DNA from: Heligmosomoides polygyrus polygyrus
Lineage: Eukaryota; Nematoda; Chromadorea; Rhabditida; Heligmosomidae
Length of the DNA stretch: 64,000 nt
Reading direction: 5' to 3'
NCBI GenBank assembly: GCA_947396885.1
Contig: OX377204.1
Span: 57,151,139-57,215,138 of the forward strand
Shown: piece after piece, positions 45,294-56,996 of the stretch
How the letters are laid out: each line of letters opens with the position of its first letter
Numbering within the stretch: position 1 is the first letter of the stretch
Program-made: the position numbers and the translations under genes
The notes under the pieces: model-generated
Databases searched by the model: none
Told to the model about the DNA's origin: nothing
The model's input: only the letters and a program-made list of their open reading frames with translations

Positions 45294-46819
45294 ATAGATG
45301 GGCTGTCAGGGGGGAAATGGAGCTTTAACAAACTCCCGAGGTATGCTGTATTGTATCTAGATATGTGGCTTTAAGAAATCGAGCTTCTTGTCACAAAGGG
45401 ACCCCAAATCTTTTCACAATGGAAACAGCTGAAAACAACAAACAATAATATTTCTTCGATTAGGTCATCCAATTCCTTCTCGAAATATCGATTTTCTTTG
45501 AATAAGTGCACCGTAGGACTCTCAAATAGCTGAGCAGCGGCAGCAAAAGAGGTTTATGCAGTTACAAGAGCTTTAGAATCCGTGAGTGCAGCAACACACA
45601 CTATGTAGACTCGCGCTTGTCGCAGCAGTCGCCGCGGCCGCCGCGCGCTTTTGTATGTTCAGCTTGCTCCCCATAAACCTGCAGCCGGAAGGATAGATTT
45701 GCGCCACTTGACAAAAGACCCGTAACCTCTAGAGGTCGAGCACTTGACAGATTACCTGAAAATCGCCCGATTCAAATATTTTCGCGGTGGTACCACTCGA
45801 CCGCGAAGGCGCGAACCCAGCCTGCGGGTGCTCCTGCTTTTAGGAGACATAGATGTTTTCCACTTTCTGCTTATTTTCCGTTTCGGGTTATGAGGCCAAT
45901 GAGCTGAAATCGATACAACCGCTGATGACAAGGAACACTGCTGTCCTTTTGTGAACATCAAGAAACGGCTCTGAGTGGACTTTTGCCTACATCCAGATTG
46001 AATGAGGTTATCTAGCCAGACCAACATGTTCTCATCTTCGACTGGCACATCCTTTTGCAATGCCTTTGTAATATATTACATCTTTCTTTTTACTTTAAAA
46101 GGCTATCAGATTTTTATTGATCTCCATCACACAATTTTTCTTTTTCATAATAGCTATTTGATGCGGAAAACTCATCCAAATGGATCTAGTGCTGCTTTTA
46201 AAACAGGAAAATGGGATACTAACGTCGTTCAGTTACAAAATCTGCCAATGAGGACGAAGAGAAAATGTCTGGCCAAATGACATCACTAATCGAGATTGCA
46301 CACGCTTCAGTGCAGTCCTAGCTTGAGGTGACCGCATCTTATCGTCACATTACATTCAGTGGTTTCCACCTTCGTAACACGGAATGCTTAATTACATCAG
46401 AAATCAGTTCAGCAAAGGGGTTGACCACATCAGTGCGGTGTAAAAATCTTAAGTTAGTGCAACATCAAATGTGTTTTAGGACTGCCTCAAGCGCAAATAG
46501 GGTCCAGGTGGGTCACACCCTAGTCAGTGGTTGTACGCTTTTGTAATATGTGTATGTACAGTTACATCATAAATGGCCTACCTCAGATCATTGTAGGGAT
46601 AAAACACACTATTGCTGCAGAAAACTTCGGTTTCAAAAAGCAAATAGGACCGTACTGCATGGTGAACCACTTCCCGGACCCTATTTGCGCCCTACCTCAC
46701 ATGGTGACACCTCCCTAAGCAACTTTGCACCCTTTTCTGTGTTGCTTATTTATTACCCAGTATACATTATTGTTATTTTGCTGTTTCCTAGGACAAAGAA
46801 CAATTTTAGCGAACTTTCC
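45294..46819. other. interior of element D, unassigned
   Basis: On the - strand 46060-45752 is open and starts MQKDVPVEDENMLVWLDNLI, which reads like real protein but is unknown to me. A short inverted repeat GCGCAAATAGGGTCC (46491 and, inverted, to 46690) frames about 200 bp, perhaps a tiny MITE. No hAT domain is seen here. Confidence 0.35.
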
Positions 46820-48829
46820 TTCTTCTTCTTCTTCTTCTTCTTCTTCTTCTTCTTCTGAGCGTTTAGTCCCGCGCAGTCGCAGGGACCGCTGCTTTTGTGA
46901 TCCGTCGCCACCTCATTCTATCAAGGGCGTCATCTGGCGGCGAGATCTCACTTGATGACGTCCCTCCACCTTCTCCTTGGGGCTCCTCTCGGACGCTTTC
47001 CGGTGCCTCGAAATTCAGGGCCAACTTCGTGGGATGGTCTTCTGAGGATGTGTCCGTACCATCTAAGCCGCTGCTCCCTCATCTTCAGCTGGATCGAGGC
47101 TGTCTTCATCACTGCCCTAACATCCTCATTTCGCACTCTGTCCCGGCGGGTCCATCCACAAGCCCATCTGAGCATCCTCATTTATGCCGCGTGCAGTTGC
47201 CGCTCCTGTGCTCTACCCAGGGCCCAGCACTCACAGCCATAGAGGAGGGCAGGCCTCACTACTGTTCTATATAGCTTGCCCTTGAGTGTCCTGGAGCACC
47301 TACGGTCGCAGAGGATTCCTGCAGAGGATTCCTGTGGACTCCATCCATTTGAGCCATGCTGCATTAATCCGTCCCCTGACCGCCTGATCCACGCTTCCTT
47401 CCTCGGATAGGTCGCTTCCGAGGTAGCGGAATTCTTCCACCTTTTCGATCTTCTCCCCATGGCAGTCTAAGATCGGTTCGGTGCACTGCTCGGAGCTGAT
47501 GAACTTCGTCTTCTTCACGTTCAGCCGTAGGCCGTTGTTTGCGAGGGTTCCTTGCAACAACTGCACCTTCTTTTCCAACTCCTCACGGCTGTCGGCTACT
47601 AGGGCGATATCGTCAGCGTAGAGGATGGTCCGGAGGGGACCTTCCTCAAGGTGGTTCACTATGCAATCAAGCGTCAGCACGAAGAGAAACAGACTCAGAG
47701 CTGACCCTTGATGCACCCCCACTGTGATATCCATATTCTTTGTCATTCCGTGTGGAGTTCGTACCGCCGCTTTCGAGCCCTCGTACATGTCCTTTATGAC
47801 CGAGATGAGACGTTCCGGCACACCCCTACCTCGAAGGGATTTCCAGAGCATGGCCCGGTGTAGCCTGTCGTATGCTTTCTCCAAGTCCAGGAATGCCAGG
47901 TAGCAGGGCTTTCGTTTCTCCCGATACTTCTCCATCACCTGGCGAGCGATAAAGATCGCGTCTGTGGTGGACCTCTCAAGCATGAAGCCCCACTGCTCTT
48001 GGGATATGGTGACCATTTCCCTTAGCCTCGAATCGACCAGTCGTTCACAGACCTTCATCGTGGGTGAGATTAGTTTGATCCCGCGGTAATTGGAGCACTC
48101 GGACCCCCTTCTGCTTAAAGAGGGGGACTATGATGCTGTTCCTCCAGTCATCTGGCATCTTACCCTCTATCGTGACTCTGTTGAAGAACTGTGTCAGCCA
48201 ATTGACTCCGCAGTTCCCAAGCACCTTCCAGGCCTCTACTGGCAGCCCATCAGGGCCAGCTGCCTTCCCAAGCTTCATCTTCCCTATGGCACTGCGAACC
48301 TCTTCCTGCGTCCATGACGGGATGGGTCCTTCCGTTGGCTGTTCTTCTTGGACTTCCCGACGCGGGAATTCCTCATTCAGCAGTTCCTTGAAGTACTCCT
48401 CCCATATTTTCTGACCTCAACCGGCTTCCGTAGTACCCTACCGTCAGCACTCTTCACAGTCTTCACTGCTCGAATGTTGAGGCTAGCTCTATGACGTGCC
48501 TTGGCCAGACGGATGGCGAACTTCTCTCCCTGGCTTGTCCAGCTTCTCGTATAGGACATCCATCCCCGCGCTCTTTGCCCTTGCTACCGCTGCTTTTGCC
48601 AGCCTCTTCAGCTTCCTGTAAGCTGTAAAATGCTCGGGTGCCCTTGTCTTCTGCCACTGCCTATAGGCCTCCTTCTTTTTCCTCACCGCAGCCTGCACCT
48701 CTTCATTCCAGAACCATGCAGCCTTATCTCCTCTGGTTCCCCCCTTTGTTTCGCCGAGGGTTTCCATGGCACATCGCAGGATCGTTTGGGTCACCCTCCT
48801 CCAGGTCTCGTTTACGGGGCCGGTTGGAT
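46820..48829 (-). mobile_element. RTE-type LINE, copy b, inside element D
   Basis: Flanked by a 19-bp duplication with one mismatch, CAATTTTAGCGAACTTTCC (46801-46819) and CAATTTTAGGGAACTTTCC (48830-48848). The 3' end on the - strand is a GAA tail (the TTC run 46820-46856). It is 5'-truncated within the region before the RT, so no endonuclease remains. Confidence 0.92.
46948..48794 (-). pseudogene. RTE reverse transcriptase, copy b, lightly broken
   Basis: From high to low coordinates: pre-RT region (AAWFWNEEVQAAVRKKKEAY), then AAGPDGLPVEAWK, MPDDWRNSIIVPLFKQKG. A long open frame 48058-47300 follows with SQEQWGFMLERSTTDAIF, LAFLDLEKAYDRLHRA (motif A), HQGSALSLFLFVLTLDCI, and ILYADDIALVADS (YADD at 47609-47620). 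The thumb and C-terminus are in shifted frames (VVRPALLYGCECWALGRAQE; RWYGHILRRP). Frameshifts are near 48410, 48110, 47300 and 47190. The best preserved RTE copy here. Confidence 0.88.
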
Positions 48830-48984
48830 CAATTTTAGGGAACTTTCCACCGCCAGGAATTCAGTAACTACTGCTAGCTGAGCAACAAAGCTCGCGTAAG
48901 TTGCTGATTCAGATACATTTTCTTGTTTCACTCCGTTGTAACATCGTAAAGACAAAGATGTTGGAATAAAGTGTATTCCTTCGC

Positions 48985-49620
48985 ATTTCAGAGTTCAAAA
49001 AATGCGAGGATCGAGTGTTGTATAGGAATTCTTCAGTAAGGATGTCGATGAGAATGGATTCCGTGTTGCTCTGTGCAACATATGCAAAAGGCGGATGAAG
49101 ATACCGTTGTCGAGGACAACTACGAATCTTTGTATCACTTGGAAAAACACCACAGTTCTGTCCTGCAGAGCGCATGGTATTCTGAAAAGACGAAGCCTCC
49201 GAGGCTACGAAAGTTCAAACGACCACGACGCGATCCTTCACCCAATAATGAACTCGCAATCAAAAAGATCGGTACATGGCAACCTCGCCGTACTAATAGC
49301 GGATTGCTCCCTTTCGTTGCGAGTTGCATCAACCGCAGGCTTTGAAAAGTTTGTTATGTCGTTGAATCCTAGCTACAAACCACCAACGAGGCAAGCAATC
49401 CTCAGCATTCTGAAGAAAAATGTGGACGACATTGACCGCCGCACAGAATTTTATTGGCTGATCCAAACAACTTTTTCGGAATCAAGGTGGATCGCTTGAA
49501 TTCGCTCAACTGCGGAACGGGACATTCGGCGATTACACGGCATACTATGTGCTCAACATGACATTCTAGGACTTCGGCCATTCTAGACTGCGTTCCGATG
49601 GGCCTCTCAAGGTGACTGTT
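48985..49620 (+). pseudogene. BED-finger hAT transposase, degenerate
   Basis: hAT transposases are DNA cut-and-paste enzymes. EFFSKDVDENGFRVALCNIC and KRRMKI form the first half of a BED zinc finger (Cys at 49074 and 49083). The Trp usual before EFF is a TAG stop (49023-49025). The His pair appears in another frame (YHLEKHHSS, near 49130-49158). In the first frame IADCSLSLRVASTAGFEKFV and MSLNPSYKPPTRQAILSIL match the hAT domain that follows the finger (usually xLPFxxVExxGF...LxPRYKxPSR). Near 49560-49610 AILDCVPMGL resembles the hAT core phrase LDCVPMxGSHT. Most of the catalytic domain and the dimerisation region are gone. Confidence 0.75.
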
Positions 49621-49771
49621 ACTTTTCTGTTCCACCATGCACCAATGCCTTAAGCATAAGCACGACCTTCAGCCGATGGGCTATAACAGACTGTGGTGTA
49701 AGCCAGCGGGAGCGTTCCAAGAGACACACGTTGGGATGGTGTGGCTGGTGGTTCCCGTGGACATCAGTTTA

Positions 49772-50030
49772 GTGAAATTTGATCCATATCGATTGGTGGC
49801 GATTCATACTCGAAAAACGAACTTCAGATTCGTGTTCAGCGACCTCGATTGCCCCAGGGCTGATGCTTCGGGCCCCTTGAACGACATCAACAAAAAATCG
49901 ATAATTTGATCCATATCGATTGATTGCGATCCATACACCAAAAACGAACTTCAGATTCGTGTTCAGCGACCTCGACTGCCCCCAGGGCTGAAGCTTTGGG
50001 CCGCTGTCGATCGCCATCAATTGTTGAGTA
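49772..50030 (+). repeat. two tandem units of about 128 bp with the GTTCAGCGACCTCGA motif
   Basis: AACGAACTTCAGATTCGTGT followed by TCAGCGACCTCGA occurs twice (about 49818 and 49948). The same motif and the following GCCATCAA and ATATGCCA words occur in the bodies of A and B, linking D to them. Confidence 0.8.
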
Positions 50031-50102
50031 TCGCCAATATGCCAGTGTGACGGACGGACTGAAGTACGGAAAAACACGCGCTCTACTCTTTTGTATATAG
50101 TA

Positions 50103-50456
50103 GGATTCGTTCATTCGAACAAATTATTCGACTATTCGATCATTCGAAAATTTTCGACATCGAATAAATTCGACTATTCGATCATTCGAAAATTTTCGAC
50201 ATCGAATAAATTCGATCGTTCATTCGTTCGAAAAATCTCGACGTCGAATAAATTCGATCGTTCATTCATTCGAAAATTTTCGACGTCGAATAAATTCGAT
50301 CGTTCGTTCGTTTGGAAATTTTCGACATCGAGCTTCATTCGTTCGGAAATTTTCGACATCGAATAAATTCGCTCGATCATTCGATCGGAAATTTTTGACG
50401 TCGAATAAATTCGATCGTTCATTCGTTCGATAAAATTTCGAAAAAGCACAACTATA
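50103..50456 (+). repeat. right subterminal array of element D
   Basis: Monomers of 42 bp of the type CGACTATTCGATCATTCGAA plus AATTTTCGACATCGAATAAATT, eight or so copies, drifting to CGATCGTTCATTCGTTCG. Ends at the TIR. Confidence 0.9.
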
Positions 50457-50529
50457 CTGCATACTCACATTAGCAGTTACACTGTAATTACCAAAACTAT
50501 AATAGTACTAAGAATTCATTCTGGGATCT

Positions 50530-51720
50530 AAGATGGAGAACCTCCAAAATTGCGGTGAGCTTTTGCGATGCATTTTTTACAGGATGTAGGGTCCCGTGTC
50601 GGGAGTCCAAAGCCATAGGTAGGTTTTTCGGAATGGGCCCCTGTGGTCGAAGAAAGGCGTGTGAAAACGTCAGCGCGAAGTTCATCACACCCTGCTGCCA
50701 TCCAACGAATGCGGTGGGTTAGCGCAGTGGATAGTGGCGCGTTCAGGTCGCGGGTCCCGTTCTTCTGCGACGGAACATTTTTTGCATTTCAACTGACTGG
50801 TTGAGATTTCAGAGGTCTTGACCCGTACACAATTTTTGGGCGTTTTCTGCACATCTTTCCAGTGTGCTGAGGGGAGTAACTTTCTTGCGGCTTGTTTATT
50901 ACTGACCGGTTTTTAACCAAAAGGCATGGGAAATGTATTCAACATAAAAGTGTATGGACGTTCAACACCAAAAACCAGTAATACACAGGCACAAAGTGCA
51001 TGATGCAGAAGACATTTACGTTCAGAATGTTATCAGACCAAAGGGAAGGTCGTACACAATGAGGCACGAGTGAAATCGCTTCATAAGCTTTTCAATGAAA
51101 CTGAAGAAGCCTGTGTCGGCTGGCTGAATCTGGCCGATGGGACTCGAATGTATAGTCTGAACAATCAAAGTCTTTCGTAAGGCTATAGTAACTTAACTCG
51201 AGACGTGATTCGAGAAGCCGGCACATGAGCCCTGAATAAAAGTACAGCTATGGACATCTGTGGGTCGGAGACATGCTCAAAGAAAGTGAGCATAGTAGAA
51301 TAGCGTAGAAGGAGAGCATGTTAGATTCTTTCTCAATGCCTTTTGGTTAAAAAAGGTCAGTAATAAAGAATCCGCAAGAAAGATCCTCTCCACACCATAT
51401 AGCTGAAAACGCCAGAAAATTAAGTAGAACCTCTCAAATCTCATCCAATCAGTTGAAATGCAAAAATCTCTCATCGCAGAAGAACCGGACCTGCGACCTT
51501 GCCCGCCTGATCAACGCCATTATTCGCTGCACCAACTGACCACATTCATTGGATGGCAGCAGGCGTGGTGAACTTCGCGCTCACATTTTCCCACGCCTTT
51601 CTTCAACCGCAGAAGACCATTCCGGAAAAATTAACTATGGTGTTGGACTCTCTACACGGGACCCTAGTCCGGTAAAAATTGCATCGCACAAGCTCACCGC
51701 AAGTTTGGAGGCCCCCTTTG
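50530..51720. repeat. foldback element F3 with tRNA-like arms
   Basis: Inverted arms of about 415 bp (50530-50945 and about 51300-51720). Each carries a tRNA-like block, GGGTTAGCGCAGTGGATAGT with CGCGGGTCCCGTTCTTCTGC on the left and its diverged complement on the right. The centre (50945-51300) matches the centre of F2 in reverse. Outer ends share GTGAGCTTTTGCGATGCAT with F1. Confidence 0.8.
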
Positions 51721-52224
51721 TAAGATGATAACTGGATGACTGATTAGTCATGATGGATCCACACTTCCAGACGAATATTCAGTCAATGCCGGCCAATAAG
51801 CTCCCTGATATGAAAGTGACACCGCTGGACAGTTCCTAGATGGTTCTCGAACTCCTCATGCAAACTTCCTCCAAAATCATCTAGGCGGTTATTTGGGAAG
51901 CTGGTTACGAATCCGACGCCCGTTTTCGAAAATTCCCCCAATTTCTTCCCATTTGAGGGTAGTCGTGTCAGGACCACAGATCACCCTCAGTTATCGGTAT
52001 GGACGGTCTCCTGCCGTAAGCGTCCGAATGAGCTTCGGCATCGTTTCGGCACCCCGAATAAGTCCCCGCCCCTATACGAAGTTTGAGCAAAATCGGTGAT
52101 CCTGACCCGACCACCTCCAATTATCCTGAAGAATATCCAATACCTACCGAGATCGGCGGAATTTTCAAAAACGGACGTCGGGTTCGTAATCAGCGCCCCA
52201 AATAACCCCTAGATGATTTTGGAG
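51721..52224. repeat. old dispersed-repeat material
   Basis: No gene. The phrase AAAACGGACGTCGGGTTCGT followed by AATCAGCGCCCC near 52170 is a variant of the motif seen at 24430-24830. Confidence 0.4.
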
Positions 52225-53490
52225 GAGAAAGTTTGGACAATTTCGAAAATATCGATTTTCGATGACGTCATCGTCCGCGCTGGCTCGGCCTGGAGCGTCC
52301 CGTCCTCGATGGGAAATTGTCAAAAATCGATATTTCCTAAATCGGTCGAAATTGGTACAATTCGATAGCGCTTTCCATGCCGAACAGATCGGTGAAACTG
52401 CTAGCGTCGAACACTCAAACCTGGACGAATAATGGCGCAGGAAACTTCAACACTAAAACTCTGCCATCCTAAAATGGCAGCTGGGGAGTTGCGAGCATAT
52501 CGTCTTAAAGCACCTTAGGTGTTCTGCTCGCCTAGGCATTTGTATGCCCTTGGCTCGCCGTGTCTTCCCCCAGGGGTCGACTGAATTTGGAAAAAAAATC
52601 GTGCCACGCAAAGCTAACCTGCATTTCGCACCGCTGTAACTTTGTCCAATCATAAGCTACATCGCTGTGTATGAGCGCTCTATAAGATCATTTTACTGCC
52701 TACAAAACCGACAAGCTGCAACCGGAAAGGTTCACAAATGACAGAGTTGTTGCGCATAGAACACGCCCGCATGTGCAATTTAGCACAATAAGGGTCGATG
52801 TTCTCCTCGCTCTTACTTTCTTAGAATACAGTTTTCTCTATTCTCAATAACATATTTATCTCAACATATAGTTCAATTCAGCATGAAAAGTTCTGTCGAG
52901 CGGTACCAAGCATGGCCCATTTCGAAAACATCGGTTTTCGATGACGTCATCGTCCGACTGCCACGGCCTCGAGCGGCCTCGCCCTCGATGCGAGACTGTC
53001 AAAAAATCGATGTTTCCAGAATCAGTCGAAATTGGTACCGTTCGATAGCGCTTTCCATGCTGAAAAGAATGGTACCATTGTTCCTTTCGAACACTCATCT
53101 GGGCGAGTAAGAGCGCAAGAAACTCTAACCGCTATCTTCCGCCGCTTTAAACTGGCAGCTGAGGCTAAGACAGTTTAGGAAGCTGAGGAGTTCTGAGCAC
53201 GTCATAGTGAAGCACCTTTAGCTCTATGTTTGTCTGCGCGTTCAAGGCCGTTTGCTCGTCGGATCTTCCCGCAGTGGTCCACCGAAATCGGAAAAAAATG
53301 CGTCACACAAGCCTCACCTGCATTTTCGCACCCCTGTAACATTACCTCTTCTCAAGCTACACCGTTCTACTTTGGTGTGCTACTACAACGTTTTACTGCC
53401 TACAAGACCCACGAGTTGCAGCCGAAACGATTTGAACTCGAAGGAGTTATTGCGCTCCGAACACGCCCGCGCGTGCAATCTATATGCATT
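52225..53490 (+). repeat. two direct copies of a repeat of about 570 bp
   Basis: 52225-52790 and 52912-53490 share order and wording: CGATGACGTCATCGTCCG, TCGAAATTGGTAC, TTCGATAGCGCTTTCCATGC, TTTTACTGCCTACAA, and GAACACGCCCGC. They differ by many substitutions and small indels, so the duplication is not recent. No coding frame is shared. Confidence 0.8.
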
Positions 53491-54790
53491 GTTCACGACG
53501 CACTCTAAAAGCTAGCTGGACTTAGAGCAATTCCTTAGCTGCTGAAAATTTACGATAGAATTCTCCAAACGCTCACTCTACCAGTTGTCGAACCCACTCG
53601 ATTGATAGGTTCATCTCTACACAAATTGCACACGGTGCACTCATAAGTTTCGCCGGAACAGATTGAAGCAACTCCCGAGTAGGGCGTCTGGAAATTTCTG
53701 AAAAATTTCTTTAAACGTTTTGAAATATTCTTGAAGGCTTTACATTTTCCAGTAAGTGAAGATAGAAACCCAGTGGGCATGCTTCCGTCCATTCGATTGA
53801 TAGGTTCGATCCTATATGCATTGTACACGGCACACTCTCGGAGTATTCCAGGCATGACAGAGCACTGACAACGCACACCATGCTTGAGATACTCCGAAAA
53901 CACTGCAAGTCACATGCACGTCCTGGAAAACAGGTGCTCCAATCGCAAAAGCCTGCTGCAGCTATTCTTTTAGGCCACCCACAGCGAAAACGCGGTGGCC
54001 TGGTAAAGTTTTATATATGGTTTTATAGCTCTCGAGGAGACGAATCGAATGGTACCAACTGTTTCTGAAACAACTCATAATTAAAGGAGTTATGAGCATG
54101 CAACGTCTTTTTGACCGCGCAACGCGGGCGGTATTGTATTGCTGGTAACATGAGCCGCTAGGTTAACCGCCTTCGAGTAGGATACTGTCATCCAGAATCC
54201 ACGAAAATGAGATGAGGAACTTATACTCACCAGTGTTAGCACATCTCAGCTCCATTCATCCGAGCCAGCAGCATTGTTGTACAGCTACAGGTTCCAGCTC
54301 GACCCTCCAGTGCATCCCACAAGAGTTCTGTGCTAGCAGTACCTTCTTAATGCAAAAATGTTTTGTACTGACCTGCTTGTCCCCAGCCTGCAGAAGATTT
54401 TGGCTGACAATCCCAGCCGAAGTGCTGTCACAAATTGTGAGCGAGAAGATTTTTTGAGGAGGGCTTGGGAGCAGATATATGAATCCATCAAGCAGATTGC
54501 CTCCTGATATTGCAGAGTGCTCAGGCACTTCTTCTTAGTTCCCGCATGATGAGCAAGCTGCATCCGGTCTGCTTTATTTCTGCTGCTTTTCCACTGTTCA
54601 ATCCTGGGAACTTGAGTGGACAGTATAAAGTGGACAGAGCACATTCTTTTCCATCTCCCATTAAAGATACGCACACACAGATGTCACATTTCATTTAGAG
54701 AACTTTCGGTTTGCCGTTTGTTCCACAGGTTGCTCCAAGTAATCACTGACGACCTCTGCCCCTTATGCACAAGCAGATGCTTCAGCGGAA
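53491..54790. other. no gene recognised
   Basis: Frames on both strands up to 117 codons (53903-53550, - strand) show no motif. The phrase ATTCGATTGATAGGTTC occurs at about 53793 and in similar form at 53599. The frames may be decayed repeats. Confidence 0.4.
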
Positions 54791-54793
54791 CTC

Positions 54794-54850
54794 TTAAGGC
54801 CTCCGCACACTTTTGCGGCAGCGCGGCAAGCGGCAGGTAGAAAACTGCCT
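54794..54850 (+). mobile_element. fragment of a TTA-flanked GC-rich MITE
   Basis: TTA then AGGCCTCCGCACACTTTTGC and GGCAGCGCGG, the same end as at 42563. Confidence 0.5.
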
Positions 54851-54990
54851 CGTAGTAGTGAAAGGACGACGTGGCGCAGCATCATCCTCCTGTTCCCTCG
54901 TCAACGCGGTTCCATTATCATTATCAGCTTCCATTCTAGCTCCCCGCCACGACTAGCTAGACCCCAGGACAGAACTAACGTCAGTCGGCA

Positions 54991-55048
54991 GCAAAGCGGC
55001 TACAGCGGCAATAATGCATTGAATCATTATTGCCGTTGTCGCTTTGGC
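54991..55048. repeat. imperfect inverted repeat of about 25 bp just outside element B
   Basis: GCAAAGCGGCTACAGCGGCA plus ATAATG, an 8-base loop, then CATTATTGCCGTTGTCGCTT plus TGGC. Confidence 0.75.
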
Positions 55049-55095
55049 GGCGCCGCATCTGGGCACCCGGGGGGCGGCAGCGATACTTATACTTG

Positions 55096-55410
55096 TGCTC
55101 GAATAATCGAATTCGAATAATTATTCGAATAATTTATTCGAATTCGATTTTCGATTATTTGATTATTCGAGTTTCGTAAATTCGAATAATTATTCGAATT
55201 CGATTATTCGAGTTTAGCAAATTCGAAGAATTTTTCGAATTCGATTAATCGAGTTTTGCAAATTCGAATAATTATTCGAATTCGATTATTCGAGGTTTGC
55301 AATTTCGAATAATTATTCGAATTCGATTATTCGAGGTTTGAAAATTCGAATAATTATTCGAATTCGATTATTCGAGGTGCGAAAATTCGAATAATATTCG
55401 AATTTCGAAT
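55096..55410 (-). repeat. subterminal array of element B (A-right type)
   Basis: 41-bp monomers with AATTCGAATAATTATTCGAA cores, the mirror of A's 19378-19640. Confidence 0.9.
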
Positions 55411-56633
55411 ACGTGGTTGTTTCGAATGTGGCATAATGATGATTTTTGTGAGCGGCGTTCATTTCGGTGACGATTGTTTTCGATAGCACACTGTTGAGGA
55501 GCTCACCGTAACGAAAACGCATTCAATATCCTACTATACTTGAAAGGGTAGTGTGTGTGCGTGCCTGTTTCCATCAGTCCATCACAACTGGCGTGGGGAA
55601 ATGGCGTATTGGCGATGCTGACCGCAGTTGATGGCGATCGACTGCGGTCCGAAGCTTCAGCCGTTGGAGTAGTCGATCTCGCTGAACACAAATTTGAAGT
55701 TCGTTTTTGAAATTATCGGTTGAATTTGATCAAGCTGTTGATTTTCTATGGGGAATTCGTTGAAGCGAATCAATTGTATGACCGGTCATCGTCGATATTT
55801 TCAAAATCTAACTTCACATTTGCGTTCTCTGCGACCACGACTGTCATCGATGTCATACACTTGAATACTCTACGGAATTTGCACAATAAACACAAATTTC
55901 GACGGAAAATTAAAAAATGAATTCAGATTTGTGTTCAGTGACCTCGATTACCTCAGGCCTGAAATTTCGATCGTGTTGAGTGATATTTACGAAAAATCGA
56001 TAATTTGATTAATATCTCTTGATGGCAATCGTTACTGCAAAAACTAACTTAAGATTTGTGTTCAGCGACCTCGATTACTCCGGGACTGAAGCTCACAGTT
56101 TGCATATCTGAAACGATTATATACCATTTTCAGTTGAAATTCAAAGTTTTTCAAATCAAATTCAACGTTCTTACACGGGAAAGGTTCCAGAAGAACGTTG
56201 AAATTTATTTCAAAAAAGTTGCATTTCAACTGAAAATGCCGTATAACTCTTCAATTTGACTGGCTGACGATTCCTGTGAGATAATGAAATGAACAAACGG
56301 AGTGAACGGTTTTTTTTCGCAAAGGTTTGCACTTGTGCGTAGATGTTTTGCACACGTATTTCTGTAGGAATTTTTTTTTGTAGGATTTCGTTTGCAGGAA
56401 AAATGTTCTCATGTATTGCCATTTAACGAGTATTGTCAACGGTTCTGAGAAGATATTGAATATCTTCATTATTTGCTTTTTTTAAGAATTCAAATCTTTT
56501 ATTTTGTCCCTGGCGAATGTTGTCGTTGAACTTACTTTACTACATTTACTTGAGCCTACACAATGCGCTTTTGGAGTGAGTAAACGGTATCAAACGAAAT
56601 TGGCTAACACAAAAATCGCATCGTCCTTATTAA
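55411..56633 (-). repeat. body of element B
   Basis: Matches A's 18152-19360 in reverse, including the GTTCAGCGACCTCGATTAC motif near 55935 and 56063. No gene. Confidence 0.85.
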
Positions 56634-56996
56634 TACACCCCGGTGCAAAATTATAGATACCCCCGATTTGTCCATTAGTACCCGAAGGATCCGCTGCCTA
56701 TGCTCAGCGGTTACCATCGTATTCCTCACTATCGAAAGCCTCTATAGAAGAATTTTAAGCAGGTTATCTCATCAGTGCAGGATACTTTTATTGAAAATTT
56801 AAGAATGGAGACCGGTGCAAAATATAGGTTCCCATCATGAAAAACCTGATTAATCACAAAAGTCCCTACAGACAAAGTAATACTAGTACTTCGTCACGTC
56901 ACCTTTGTTGCAACCATATCGAAAATTCTGTTTTGCATACTACTGATTAGGTTATCAATAGCAGTTCGCTCAACATTGGCTCATGCATGAAGTATT

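Larger units (their letters stand above)
43913..50456 (+). mobile_element. element D: 6.5-kb hAT element with its own transposase remnant
   Basis: Left end TATAGTTGTGCCCG; right end AAGCACAACTATA; both flanked by CTGCATAC (43905-43912 and 50457-50464). Inside it has 42-bp subterminal arrays at both ends, a mariner (44381-45293), an RTE LINE with its own duplication (46820-48829), and a degenerate BED/hAT transposase (48985-49620). The repeated body motif also seen in A and B follows. This is the only copy here with hAT coding sequence, so it is the best stand-in for the autonomous parent. Confidence 0.75.
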
